The notes under the pieces: model-generated
What the model saw: only the letters and a program-made list of their open reading frames with translations
Databases searched by the model: none
What the model was told of the DNA's origin: nothing
Source: CAWGYT01 sp963826795
GTDB lineage: Bacteria > Planctomycetota > Planctomycetia > Pirellulales > Pirellulaceae
Reading direction: 5' to 3'
Length of the DNA stretch: 64,000 bases
Assembly (NCBI GenBank): GCA_963826795.1
Contig: CAWGYT010000010.1
Coordinates: forward strand, 558,001 to 622,000
Program-made: the position numbers and the translations under genes
Shown here: positions 19,442 to 28,525 of the stretch, piece by piece
Layout of the letters: the number at the start of each line of letters is the position of its first letter
Position numbering within the stretch: the first letter of the stretch is position 1

Positions 19442-20257
19442 ATGACACACACGACACGGTACGACTACGATGTGGTCGTCGTCGGGGCCGGACATGCCGG
19501 CACCGAGGCCGCGCTCGCCGCGGCTCGAATGGGCGCCCGAACCGCCCTGCTTTCGCTCAGCCTCGACACGGTCGGTCAGATGAGCTGCAATCCGGCCATT
19601 GGGGGTGTGGGAAAAGGACAGATCGTCCGGGAAATCGATGCCCTGGGCGGTGCCATGGGCCGCGCCATCGACCGCACCGGGCTGCAGTTCCGACTGCTGA
19701 ATCGACGGAAGGGGCCCGCCATGCACGGGCCTCGCGCTCAAGCCGATAAAAAACGCTACCAGCAAGAAATCAAACGCGTTGTCGAGCAGCAGGACGGGCT
19801 GGACTTGAAGCAAGACGCGGCCGAAGACTTGGTCGTCGAAGCGACGCCCGGCCACGTTCCGCGGATCGTCGGTGTCCGCGTGCGGGGCGATGCCGAGTAT
19901 CGAGCACGTTGCGTGATTCTGACGACAGGGACCTTCTTGCAGGCCCTGATGCATACGGGCGAAGCCAAGACGCCAGGCGGCCGCGCCGGCGAAGGGACCA
20001 CCCAGGGTATCAGCGGCGCCTTGCGACGGCTGGGGTTTCAAATCGATCGGTTCAAGACGGGAACCCCTCCGCGCATCAATGGGCGGACGATCGATTTCGG
20101 CCGTTGTGAGGAGCAGTTGGGCGATGACGTTCCCCAGCCGTTCTCGTTCCTCAGTTCGGAAATTCAGATCGAGCAGCTGCCCTGCTGGATTACCTATACC
20201 AACGTGCAGGTCCACGATCTGATCCGATCAGAATCTGCATCGAGCTCCGATGTATAG
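19442..20257 (+). CDS. mnmG: tRNA uridine-5-carboxymethylaminomethyl modification enzyme MnmG (GidA), N-terminal segment
   Basis: MnmG, with MnmE, installs the (carboxymethyl)aminomethyl group on the wobble uridine of certain tRNAs, using FAD and NADH. The segment shows the FAD-binding start VVVGAGHAGTEAA, the family signatures SCNPAIGGVGKGQIVREIDALGG and GPAMHGPRAQADK, then TGTFLQALMHTGE and FKTGTPPRI. CAGGC lies just before the ATG. The frame ends at 20257, after about 272 of the usual 610-630 residues. Conserved text (NLHRAPMYSGQI) carries on in another frame. The gene lies 158 bp after the giant gene on the same strand but is unrelated in function. Confidence 0.9.
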   Translation: MTHTTRYDYDVVVVGAGHAGTEAALAAARMGARTALLSLSLDTVGQMSCNPAIGGVGKGQIVREIDALGGAMGRAIDRTGLQFRLLNRRKGPAMHGPRAQADKKRYQQEIKRVVEQQDGLDLKQDAAEDLVVEATPGHVPRIVGVRVRGDAEYRARCVILTTGTFLQALMHTGEAKTPGGRAGEGTTQGISGALRRLGFQIDRFKTGTPPRINGRTIDFGRCEEQLGDDVPQPFSFLSSEIQIEQLPCWITYTNVQVHDLIRSESASSSDV

Positions 20258-21288
20258 CGGCCAGATCGCCTCGACACGGACCACGGTACTGTCCTTCCAT
20301 CGAGGACAAAGTTGTGCGGTTCGCGGACAAGGACCAGCACCAATTGTTTCTTGAGCCCGAAGGGTACGAGACCAGCGAGTATTACGTCAACGGGATCTCC
20401 ACCAGCCTGCCACGTGATGTCCAGGATGCCATGCTCCGACTCATCCCGGGACTGCGAGCAGGCTCAGATGATGCGGTACGGATATGCCGTTGAATACGAC
20501 TTCTGCCCGCCCGATCAGCTGCTGGCCTTCCCTGGAGACGAAACGCGTCGAAGGTCTGTTCTTGGCCGGGCAGATCAACGGAACCACCGGCTACGAAGAG
20601 GCTGCGGCACAAGGCCTGATGGCCGGCGCCAACGCGGCACTGCAAGCTGCGGTCGGAGCAGCCGCTAGTGCTACAACGAGACCAGGCCTATATCGGGGTC
20701 CTGATCGACGACCTCGTCACCCGCGGCGTCGACGAACCGTACCGGATGTTCACCAGCCGCGCGGAGTACCGCCTCCGTCTGCGTCATGACAATGCCGATC
20801 GGAGGCTCACTCCCCTCGCGGCCGCCAGCGGACTGGTTGGCCCCCGCCGCGCGGCCCGCGTGGTTGCCAAACAAACGGCAATTGACCAGGCGATGGCCCA
20901 GCTCGAGTCGCTCCGCACGGATGAGGTGAGTGCGGCCAAATTCTTGCGGCGACCGGAAATCACCTGGTCGGATTTGGTCTCCCGATTTCCATCGCTCGCC
21001 TGCATTGATGCGGACGTTGCCCTGCAGGTCGAATCGGATATCAAGTACGCGGGGTACATCGCGCGGCAAGACGTGGAAATCGCGCGCCAGCAGCGTCTCG
21101 CGGACAAGCAGATCCCCGCGAATCTCGACTACGCGACGATCGGACAACTCCGTACCGAAGCTCGTGAAAAGCTGACGCGCGTCCGACCCGCCAGTCTCGC
21201 ACAAGCCAGCCGGATCAGCGGAATTACGCCGGCTGACTTGGCCCTGCTAATGACCCACTTGCACGCCAAGTCGCGCCACTCCGACTAG
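20258..21288 (+). CDS. mnmG: MnmG (GidA), frameshifted middle and C-terminal segment
   Basis: The rest of mnmG can be read across about five frame changes (near 20240, 20265, 20456, 20528 and 20650). Conserved blocks appear in order: GPRYCPSIEDKVVRFADK, QLFLEPEGYETSEYYVNG, QMMRYGYAVEYDFCPPDQL, then VEGLFLAGQINGTTGYEEAA and an unbroken stretch from 20668 (LQRDQAYIGVLIDDLVT, MFTSRAEYRLRLRHDNAD) to the helical C-terminal domain ending at 21288. No conserved block is missing, and the text on both sides of every break is well preserved. Both extra and missing bases are needed. This favours sequence errors over decay, but with this many breaks a true pseudogene remains possible. Confidence 0.8.
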
Positions 21289-21817
21289 GTTGAAGTGGCG
21301 CTGAGCGTTCGCTCGGGGGTTGGCTTGCCTTGCTCGACCGCACCCAAAGTCCGCACATCGGTCAGCTTTCCACGGGTGATCTGCCTGTTTCGGGCGATGA
21401 GATCGGGAGTTTAGAGGATTCAAGGACTTGGTGCCCGCCGCAACAATTTGGAGATTCACAACACTTCTGTGCTGGTCGTACCGATTAGTAAACCCGGCAG
21501 GTTTGAGCTCGCGTGTTCGGGCGGTGTCCTAAGTCTATACCATGCAATAGGTTGCTCAGTAGATATCGATATTGACGCTTGCGTTAAGATGTCTATAATG
21601 CAGAGCATGTAGGGAATCGGCAAAGCTGGAAGGAACGACGATGGCTGGCCGATGGGAATTGGGCAGGTAGAGTGTGCGGTTTGCGCACTTAAAGGAATCT
21701 TGCTCAACGACGGAGCTAGAGCCAGCTCGGGGGGCGGCGTCACCGGAAATGGATTCTCGGGTACGCGCGTTGATTCCACCGAGTAGCTCGACAGGCTAGG
21801 GAAGGATATTCGTAGCC
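21289..21817. other. Intergenic region with a strong promoter
   Basis: No gene is visible. The minus-strand frame across 21456-21779 has no family resemblance and overlaps the promoter. The region holds the promoter at 21572-21599 and about 215 bp of leader before the response-regulator gene. Confidence 0.6.
21572..21599 (+). promoter_or_regulatory. Sigma-70-type promoter of the two-component operon
   Basis: TTGACG (21572-21577) and a perfect TATAAT (21594-21599) lie 16 bp apart, the clearest sigma-70 match I found in the window. The next gene on this strand is the response regulator at 21818. Confidence 0.65.
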
Positions 21818-22399
21818 ATGAAAACGGTTTACACGACTGGCGAAGCCGCGAAGATTTGCAAAGTAAGTCAGCAGACGATCATTCGCTGTTTCGATTCCGG
21901 CCAACTCAAAGGTTTTCGGGTCCCAGGGAGCCGCTTCCGGCGGATTCCGCGCGATCAGCTATTTTCGTTCATGAAAGACAATGGCATTCCCACGGAAGCC
22001 CTGGAGAGTGGGAAGCGAAAGATCCTGATCGTGGATGACGACGAGGAATTGGTCGAGCTGATGAAGGATGCCTTCGACCATGACGGTCGATTTGACATTC
22101 GGACCGCGAACAACGGTTTCGACGCGGGGATGCTTGTCAAGGAGTTCCGACCCGATCTCGTGATTCTGGACGTGATGTTGCCGGATATCAACGGTCGTGA
22201 AGTCTGCGTGCGTGTTCGCAGCGACAAGACCTTGGACGAAGTGAAGATCATCTGCATTTCGGGCATGGTGGAGTCGGACAAGGTTGCGGACCTGCGGGAG
22301 GCGGGTGCGAACGAGTTCATCCAGAAGCCGTTCACGGTCGACCGCCTGCTGGAGCGCTCGTGCGAACTGTTGTTGCTCGAAAGCGCCCCCACCACCTGA
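21818..22399 (+). CDS. Response regulator with N-terminal excisionase/MerR-type helix-turn-helix
   Basis: The 193-residue protein has two domains. Residues 1-55 are a small DNA-binding domain of the excisionase/HTH_17 kind (YTTGEAAKICKVSQQTIIRCFDSG). Residues 67-190 form a CheY-like receiver: acidic pocket D73-D75, phospho-acceptor D118 (LVILDVMLPD), switch residue S148 and invariant K170 (IQKPF). Phosphorylation probably comes from the histidine kinase gene 86 bp downstream. The order HTH then receiver is the reverse of most response regulators. A DNA-binding role is inferred from the HTH; the target is unknown. Expression probably comes from the promoter at 21572-21599. Confidence 0.85.
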   Translation: MKTVYTTGEAAKICKVSQQTIIRCFDSGQLKGFRVPGSRFRRIPRDQLFSFMKDNGIPTEALESGKRKILIVDDDEELVELMKDAFDHDGRFDIRTANNGFDAGMLVKEFRPDLVILDVMLPDINGREVCVRVRSDKTLDEVKIICISGMVESDKVADLREAGANEFIQKPFTVDRLLERSCELLLLESAPTT

Positions 22400-22484
22400 T
22401 CGTCCTGCTTTCGGCGGGAGGGTGTCACGCGAACGATTTGGGGCGTCTGCGGATTGGCTTCGGCAGACGGGTATTTGTTCGGGC

Positions 22485-24005
22485 ATGGAATCTTCGTCTG
22501 CCGACGGTTCATTCTTAACGCTCGACGCGTTTCGCCACGGCGAGCGATTTCTACTCGCCGATGGGACGGCGACGGCGGTCTTGGCATCGCTGTTGACGGA
22601 GGTGGGTCAACAGCGGGCCGATTCGCTGCTCCGCCTGGCTTCGGTCGATCCATCTTGGGCGGGATGGCTCGTCGCGCGCGTGGCGATCGGCGGCCTTTCG
22701 GCTGAGTCGGATTCGGGTGACCCCTCAACAGTCGCAACCGCCGTGGGTGGCACCATCCGGAATCACGACCCGTTGTCCGAGAGCAGCGCGCGGTGCTTTC
22801 TGGAGGAGCACGCCGGTTGGCGCGACGTGATCGTAGCTCGCGTGCGAAAAAGACTGTCCGTTCTCACACCCGGCGGCCTGTCGAGTCTCTTGACGGACTC
22901 ACTCAAGCGGCATCGGATCACCGGGGCCGAGCTGAAGACCTGGCATCGAGCACAGGCGCGGGGAATGATCGGGTTGCAACGCCTTGCGGCGGATCAACCC
23001 GGCGAGTTGGCAGGATCGCAAGGCGGCTCGACGTGGTTGGCAGCGGGGCGACTGGCTCCGATTTGGAGAGTCGATTCAAAGGACGCCGCGCGCCTGGTCT
23101 TGGCGACCGCCGACGAGCCGGCCGACCAGGGGCTCGATGCGGAACGGTCGGATTTAAGATCCCAGGTGGAGGCGTGGCTGCGGGATCAGGATCCCGTCTG
23201 GTTGCCCGTCTCGCGGGCGAATCGAGAAATCTTTGCCCGCTCACTCCAAGTGATCCAACGGTCGGAGGATTTGGAAGACCGTTTTCAGGCGACCTTGGAG
23301 CGCGAAAAGTTGTTGGCGATGAAGGAACTTGCCTACGGCGCCAGCCACGAAATCAATAATCCGCTGGCGAATATCTCGTCTCGAGCGCAAATGCTGATGC
23401 GCGGCGAAACCGATCCGCAGCGGCGCCGTGCCCTGGCGACGATCAACAGCCAGGCGTTTCGAGCCCACGAGATGATTGCCGACATGATGTTGTTTGCAAA
23501 ACCACCGGCGCCCGAGTCGCGACGATTGGAGTGGGTGGATTTCCAAAGCGACCTGCAGCAAAAGATCGAAATGGATCGGCCGGACGAGGTTGATTTGACG
23601 TGGCAGTCCGACGGCGCTGCTGCGGTGGTGATCGCCGATCCGATCCAGCTGACCGTCGCGGTCAGGGCGATTTGGACGAATGCGTTCGAGGCGATGGGGA
23701 ATCGCGGCACGCTGACGATCTGCAGCCGGGTCGCCGCGAGCGGTTGGCCGGGCCCCTCGGCGGGTTGGGCCGAACTGGAGATCCGCGATACGGGCCCCGG
23801 AATTCGCCCCGAAGTCCGCCGACATCTTTTCGATCCCTTTTTCTCGGGGCGGGAGGCGGGGCGAGGACTCGGGTTCGGCCTGTCGAAGGCGTGGCGCGTG
23901 ATCGAACTGCACGGCGGCCAGCTGCTCGTGGACAGTCAGGTCGGCGCCGGCGCGACGCTGACCGTGCGCCTGCCCCTGGCACCGCCTGAGCCGGAAACCG
24001 ATTGA
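22485..24005 (+). CDS. Sensor histidine kinase
   Basis: I chose the ATG at 22485 because residues encoded further upstream in this frame overlap the regulator gene and look like noise. The product is 506 residues. Residues 1-250 are a poorly recognisable, mostly helical input region containing no obvious membrane span, so the kinase is probably cytoplasmic. A HisKA dimerisation domain follows with the phosphorylated His at residue 288 (ASHEINNPLANISSR). The ATPase domain comes next: N box around Asn399 (IWTNAFEAMGN), G1 (EIRDTGPGI) and G2 (GLGFGLSKAWRVIELHGG). It is expected to phosphorylate the neighbouring HTH-receiver protein. Confidence 0.88.
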   Translation: MESSSADGSFLTLDAFRHGERFLLADGTATAVLASLLTEVGQQRADSLLRLASVDPSWAGWLVARVAIGGLSAESDSGDPSTVATAVGGTIRNHDPLSESSARCFLEEHAGWRDVIVARVRKRLSVLTPGGLSSLLTDSLKRHRITGAELKTWHRAQARGMIGLQRLAADQPGELAGSQGGSTWLAAGRLAPIWRVDSKDAARLVLATADEPADQGLDAERSDLRSQVEAWLRDQDPVWLPVSRANREIFARSLQVIQRSEDLEDRFQATLEREKLLAMKELAYGASHEINNPLANISSRAQMLMRGETDPQRRRALATINSQAFRAHEMIADMMLFAKPPAPESRRLEWVDFQSDLQQKIEMDRPDEVDLTWQSDGAAAVVIADPIQLTVAVRAIWTNAFEAMGNRGTLTICSRVAASGWPGPSAGWAELEIRDTGPGIRPEVRRHLFDPFFSGREAGRGLGFGLSKAWRVIELHGGQLLVDSQVGAGATLTVRLPLAPPEPETD

Positions 24006-24025
24006 CCGCAACCGGGCGGGCGCAA

Positions 24026-24052
24026 CCGGGGGGCGAGGCTCCCGCCGAGCCG
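24026..24052. repeat. Partial copy of the dispersed GGGCGAGGCTCC repeat
   Basis: GGGGGGCGAGGCTCCCGCCGAGCC-type text matches one arm of the hairpin repeat seen in full at 26.65 and 29.5 kb and in variant form at 56.6 kb. It lies between the convergent histidine kinase and ispH genes. Confidence 0.5.
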
Positions 24053-24135
24053 CCGCCTCGCACGAATCACAATCGTCCCGCCCTCCCTGGGTCTCTCAAT
24101 CCGTCCCCCGTTCGTCGGTCGAGGCCAGAATCGCA

Positions 24136-25068
24136 TTACGCCGAGAACCCGCGCAGCTCGCGCGGCAGCGGAAAGTGGACTTCTTCTCGGCGGACGGTGC
24201 GGACCTCGACCGAGGCCTGAAAGCGCTCTTTAAGATAGTCCAGACATTGCTGGACGACTGACTCGGGTGCGCTGGCGCCGGCGGTCACGAGGACCGTCTC
24301 CGTGCCGTCGAACCAGTCGGTTGAAATATCGTTCGGGCCATCGATCAGGTAAGCCTGGCATCCGGTTTCGCTGGCCAGCTCGCGCAGCCGCTGACTGTTG
24401 GAACTGTTTTGGCTACCCAAGACCAGGACCAAATCCGCGTCGGCGGCCAGCAGGCGAACCGCCTCCTGGCGGTTTTGTGTGGCGTAGCAGATATCTTCCT
24501 TTAGAGGACCTTGGATCTCGGGAAAGCGCTGCTTGAGCCGCTGAATGACGCGAGAGGCATCATCGACCGAGAGCGTGGTTTGGGTCAGGTAGGCCAGTTT
24601 GGATTCGTCTTTGACGACCAGATGATCGACATCCTGTTCATTCTCAACCAGCACAATCGCCTCGGGCGCTTCGCCCATCGTGCCAATCACTTCATCATGG
24701 CCCTCGTGGCCGATCAGGACGATCGTGTTACCGTCCTTGGCAAAACGAATCGCCTCCAAATGGACTTTCGTCACGAGCGGGCACGTGGCGTCGATCGCGA
24801 CGAGTTGACGCCGACGCGCGGCCTGACGGACTTCGGGCGACACACCGTGAGCCGAGAACAGCAGCGTGGACCCAGGCGGGACTTCGTCAACGGCCGCGAC
24901 GAAGACAGCTCCTTTGTCTCGAAAACTCTCCACAACGTATCGATTGTGGACAATTTCGTGAAAGACATAAATCGGCGTGCCAAACGCCTTGATCGCGAGA
25001 TCCAGACTTTCAATCGCCATATTGACGCCGGCACAAAACCCTCGCGGACTTGCCAGAATGATCTTCAC
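24136..25068 (-). CDS. ispH: 4-hydroxy-3-methylbut-2-enyl diphosphate reductase IspH (LytB)
   Basis: IspH is the last enzyme of the MEP isoprenoid pathway. It uses an iron-sulfur cluster to reduce HMBPP to IPP and DMAPP. The 310-residue length is normal. The three cluster cysteines are visible at C12 (RGFCAGV), C96 (DATCPLV) and C194 (CYATQNRQ). Substrate-binding histidines lie in HEIVHNRYVV (H41) and GHEGHDEVIGT (H124), and the catalytic Glu of the latter motif is present. SQNSSNSQRL and TAGASAPESVV complete the family pattern. The gene is intact and convergent with the histidine kinase. The DapA-family gene upstream on the same strand lies about 125 bp away, so the two could be co-transcribed. 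Confidence 0.97.
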   Translation of the reverse strand: MKIILASPRGFCAGVNMAIESLDLAIKAFGTPIYVFHEIVHNRYVVESFRDKGAVFVAAVDEVPPGSTLLFSAHGVSPEVRQAARRRQLVAIDATCPLVTKVHLEAIRFAKDGNTIVLIGHEGHDEVIGTMGEAPEAIVLVENEQDVDHLVVKDESKLAYLTQTTLSVDDASRVIQRLKQRFPEIQGPLKEDICYATQNRQEAVRLLAADADLVLVLGSQNSSNSQRLRELASETGCQAYLIDGPNDISTDWFDGTETVLVTAGASAPESVVQQCLDYLKERFQASVEVRTVRREEVHFPLPRELRGFSA

Positions 25069-25193
25069 GGATTTGCACGCTCCGAATTAGGGATCGACGG
25101 TGACTCACGCGGGGCGGCTGTCGATACAACCTCCGTCGCATCGTAGTCAATTCGCGCGAATCTGCCCAGAGAGCCGAGACCGCCAGCCGCAGG

Positions 25194-26177
25194 TCACCAC
25201 CCGGCTCGCTGCAGGTCCTGAAGCACGCGCCGCACGATCGAGGCAATCTGATCCTCATCCGGAAGATCATCTGCCCAGCCTTCTTCGGTCAGCAGCGTGT
25301 AGAGTTGATCCTTGAGTTTCGAGAGCGCCTGTTGCTGCACGGACGATTGGGGTTGGCGGCCTGGGCCCGTGCGGATCCCTCGCAGGTTCAGCGCCACGCG
25401 AAAGCCCTCGGGGAACTCGGCCGAGTAAAGCATTGCGTCGAACAAGCGAAGCAGTCGGTACTGCAGGTCCCGAGCGGCCTCCAGTTGTCCGTTCAGCGTG
25501 AGATCGAACAGGCGGCGAGTGACTTCGGGCACGATCCCGCTGGTCGCGTTGGTACCGCCATCGCATCCGACGATCAGCATCGGCAACAGGGCTGCCTCCC
25601 ATCCGGTCAGAAAACTGAAGTCGGGTCGTTCGGGTCGCACGGCCGAGATCATCCGCATCATGTTCGGCACGTCCCCCGAGGAGTCCTTGATCGCGACGAC
25701 GCGTGGGCATTCAGCGGCGAGCCGGCAAACGGTATCCACGTCGATCGGAGACGCGAACAGGGGAATGTTGTAGAGCGTGATATCGACGGGAGAATGGTCG
25801 GCAATTTCTTTGAAGTACGCGTAGACGCCTTCGGGGCTGAGCCGGTAATAAAAGGGCGAAACGATGGCGACGGCCCGGCAACCCAGCGCAGCATAATGTT
25901 CACATGCCCGAATGGTCTCTCCCGTATTGGCTTCTGCGGCACCGGCCAGGATGGGAACGCGGCCCCGCGCTTGGTCGGTAATAATTTCGACGACGCGCCG
26001 CCGCTCCTCGGCCGTAAAGCGGACGAACTCGCCGGTCGAGCCGTTCGGGTAGAGGCCATGGACGCCGCGATCGATCAACCAGTCCACGTACCGGCGCAAT
26101 TCGTCTTCGTTAATCCGACTTCGCTCGTCCAAGGGAACGATATTCGGCGTAAAGATGCCTTGAATACGATCGGACAT
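25194..26177 (-). CDS. DapA/NanA-family (dihydrodipicolinate synthase-like) aldolase or lyase
   Basis: This 327-residue TIM-barrel enzyme belongs to the class I aldolase superfamily that includes DapA and N-acetylneuraminate lyase. The keto-acid carboxylate loop is GSTGE (residues 46-50), the conserved Tyr is Y136 (ITLYNIP) and the Schiff-base Lys is K164 (VVAIKDSSGD). The barrel end (GCDGGTNATSGIVPE) is normal. The 25-residue tail of helical text exceeds the usual DapA length of about 295. The substrate cannot be told from sequence. DapA itself is less likely than a catabolic lyase, because planctomycetes carry many family members. The start is supported by the conserved GIFTPNIVPL just after it. 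Confidence 0.88.
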   Translation of the reverse strand: MSDRIQGIFTPNIVPLDERSRINEDELRRYVDWLIDRGVHGLYPNGSTGEFVRFTAEERRRVVEIITDQARGRVPILAGAAEANTGETIRACEHYAALGCRAVAIVSPFYYRLSPEGVYAYFKEIADHSPVDITLYNIPLFASPIDVDTVCRLAAECPRVVAIKDSSGDVPNMMRMISAVRPERPDFSFLTGWEAALLPMLIVGCDGGTNATSGIVPEVTRRLFDLTLNGQLEAARDLQYRLLRLFDAMLYSAEFPEGFRVALNLRGIRTGPGRQPQSSVQQQALSKLKDQLYTLLTEEGWADDLPDEDQIASIVRRVLQDLQRAGW

Positions 26178-26543
26178 AGTGAGCTGACCCGCCTCGGGCT
26201 AAGGATGATCGGAACGGATTCAGGGGGGACGGAGGCGGACCCGTTCGGTCCGGAAAGTCCCTAATCATAGCTTTTCGGTCGGCTTGCGTCAGCGAGCAGG
26301 TCCGTGGCGGCGCGACGATTCGGTCGCGGCCCAAGGCGAGCGCCTGGGCTTGCAACGCTGCGGTCAGTCAATCGGAAGTGATGCTAACAAAGGACTTACG
26401 GCGAGCACTCCGACTCGTTGCACCAATGGTTGCGCCAGAAATGAAAATCTACTGCAAATCGCGACCGTCCTTCAATCGCTCTTGTCCGACGAAGAATGCC
26501 GCCGACTGGCGGAGCTGCTAACCCGGAGATCTGGATGACGAGT
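26178..26543. other. Intergenic region, possible gene remnant
   Basis: The plus-strand text ending at 26538 (QIATVLQSLLSDEECRRLAELLTRR) looks like a real helical protein C-terminus, but nothing upstream of it (26284-26440) does. It may be the tail of a lost gene cut off by the rearrangement that placed the 237-bp repeat at 26544. Confidence 0.3.
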
Positions 26544-26780
26544 AACCCTGTAGTTGCATAAAGGATTCTTTGCGAGTGTGAGTTGGACTGAGAAAACCAG
26601 GGGTCTTCGAACTTGCCATCGCTTGTTGCTGGATCTCACCTCCGGTGAGATCCAGGCGCACCGGGAGGGCGAGGCTCCTGCCGAGCCGCAGGAGCGGAAG
26701 ACGCTGTCAAAGAAGGCTCAGCAGGAGCTTCGCCCTCCCGAAGGCTTGGCCACAAAGCAGTTTTTCTGCAACGCTGGGGT
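26544..26780 (+). repeat. 237-bp inverted repeat, left copy
   Basis: This copy is almost identical to the reverse complement of 29459-29695 (I noted one mismatch, in the small hairpin). Its outer end is AACCCTGTAGTTGCATAA. Inside are two hairpins: CTGGATCTCAC with GTGAGATCCAG (around 26629-26655), and a long one whose arms are the dispersed GGGAGGGCGAGGCTCC repeat (about 26663-26740). An open frame runs through it (GEAPAEP peptide) but also through other copies and is not a gene. Confidence 0.9.
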
Positions 26781-26804
26781 TCATTCAAACGCTTGTCTCC
26801 AAGG

Positions 26805-27419
26805 TCAATTCCTGCGAGTTTCAAAGCCAAATCCTTGCCCATCCCACATGCGTCCTTGTATTGAAGTTTTCGAAGAAGAAGACCTCAGTCCCGGCGCAAA
26901 TGTCGTGCCAATTGATCGCAGGCTTACGCATAAAAGACAGACCAGATCGTCCCAGCGTCCCATGAACGCTGACCATGTCTGTTCGAGGCGTTCGTCGAGG
27001 GGCGCGGCTTCCGAGACCGCTCGAAAAATGGGGCCCTGGTCGACGCAAGTTTGCACCCCTCCCTTGAGCGATTCCCTCAGCGCGGCGATCGGTTCGCCCT
27101 CGCCGTTGATCCAGGGATTGGTCGTCTGATGCATGACCGCTCCGACCTTACTCAAAAGCGACTCGACCAGCACGTGCGATCCTTGAAATACTGGTAAAAC
27201 GCCGGACGACTGAGCGGTGTGTCACCCATCGATTCGCCAATCGTCAGATCACGAAAGTTATGCGCCAGAGAAATCGGACGGCGCTGTCCATGATTTCTCG
27301 GCGGGCCTCTTCCGGGCAATGGCGGCGCGAGCGTTTGCGAGCATTTGGACGAGCTGTACGAGAAGTTCTTGGCGATACTGACATATTGTCAGTAGCTTGC
27401 CCCACCCCCTCTTCGGCAT
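26805..27419 (-). pseudogene. TetR/AcrR-family regulator, frameshifted
   Basis: Read on the minus strand with about three one-base corrections (near 27312, 27270 and 27190), the text is that of a TetR regulator. An EARREIMDSAVRFL helix leads into the helix-turn-helix (LTIGESMGDTPLSRPAFYQYFKDR). The ligand domain follows: VESLLSKVGAVMHQTTNPW, then CVDQGPIFRAVSEAAPLDERLEQTW. The last 40 residues are unlike the family, so the C-terminus is probably also damaged, right next to the left 237-bp repeat. TetR proteins usually repress a neighbouring gene, but no obvious target such as an efflux pump remains here. The start shown (27419) is a guess among several ATGs. It is either a true pseudogene or a gene with sequence errors. 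Confidence 0.6.
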
Positions 27420-27663
27420 GTCAATCCGAACTCGCCTCGGTTGCATCATCTTCGGCGACCTGCCCGCCAAGCGGAAGGCACCTTGCTTTCCACACCTTGG
27501 AGAGAGTCAAGGCACTCTTACGAGCGTTCCAAAAACCGTCGTTTGTCAGGGCGCCGCAAGATCCTCGATGGTGCCGATGAGTTGAGGGATTTCCGTTTCG
27601 CAATCCCACTGGCACCGACGAAGATCAGATACAATGTCAGGACGTCCTCGGAGGTAGACCAAG

Positions 27664-28380
27664 ATGGCTGCCAAGTCGTCCACCGCTCGCGCTTTTCTTG
27701 CCTCTGCCCTTATCGTCTTGTTCGTGCTACTTCTCCTGCCCGCTCTCAATGCCCCTTACTCACGTAGGCGGAATCCTTGCATCAATCACATCCGCAGCTT
27801 GAGCCTGGCGATTGCGAACTACGAAGTCGAGAACGGGCGCTATCCACCAACGTACATCGCTGATGCAGCTGGCCGTCCCCTGCATAGCTGGCGCATCTTG
27901 ATTTTACCGTTTTTGGACGACCCGCTCGCGAACGAAATCTACGATCAATACCGCTTTGATGAGCCGTGGAATGGCCCCAATAATCGGCGGTTGGCCAAAG
28001 AAATGCCAAGAGTCTTTCGGTGCCCTGATGAAGTATCAGATCAACCTTGGCACACAAGTTATGTTGCAATCGTTGGTGCGGACACCATCTGGTCGTCAGA
28101 ACAAGGCAGACACATTCATGACATCAAAGACGGCACGTCCAAAACACTACTGCTCGTTGAGCAGCCGATGTCCGGCATTCATTGGATGGAACCACGGGAC
28201 CTGAACTTGGAAGAGCTTGCCATCCTCGACCCGGACGGGCCGCGTAATCACGGTGGGTCAGTGATCATCGGTTCGTTCGCTGACGGTCACACACTGGCTC
28301 TGAGTTCGATCGGCCCAGAGCGATTGCGGCGGCTGGCGACAATCGCCGGTGGAGAGGAGATATCTCCCGACGAACTGTGA
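27664..28380 (+). CDS. DUF1559 (H-X9-DG) pseudopilin-like protein
   Basis: The 238-residue protein has an N-terminal hydrophobic helix (residues 10-28) resembling a type IV pilin/pseudopilin stem, though without an obvious prepilin peptidase site. The DUF1559 body follows: SLSLAIANYEVENGRYPPTY, LHSWRILILPFLDD, then FRCPDE. Near the C-terminus is the family mark N-HGGSVIIGSFADGH (His-X9-Asp-Gly). GGAGG precedes the ATG by about 10 bp. DUF1559 proteins are greatly expanded in planctomycetes and are thought to be surface or secretion-related; their exact role is unknown. This member is shorter than the usual 300-350 residues. It lies between the two 237-bp inverted repeats. Confidence 0.85.
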   Translation: MAAKSSTARAFLASALIVLFVLLLLPALNAPYSRRRNPCINHIRSLSLAIANYEVENGRYPPTYIADAAGRPLHSWRILILPFLDDPLANEIYDQYRFDEPWNGPNNRRLAKEMPRVFRCPDEVSDQPWHTSYVAIVGADTIWSSEQGRHIHDIKDGTSKTLLLVEQPMSGIHWMEPRDLNLEELAILDPDGPRNHGGSVIIGSFADGHTLALSSIGPERLRRLATIAGGEEISPDEL

Positions 28381-28525
28381 TGATCTTCGATTGGAGACCC
28401 CCAAAACCAAACGGGCATGCCATGATCAGATGATCGATTTCGAACGCAAGAGGCCGACGAAACCGCCTTGTATCACACCCTCGGAGCCTTACCCGAACCC
28501 ATGTTTTTTTTAGAAGTGAATTCTC

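Noticed and set aside
21456..21779. Minus-strand open frame of 107 codons
   Set aside because: It covers the strong plus-strand promoter and has no family features.
26554..27129. Open frame running through the left inverted repeat (GEAPAEP peptide)
   Set aside because: The same text arises from every copy of the dispersed hairpin repeat; it is repeat DNA, not a gene.
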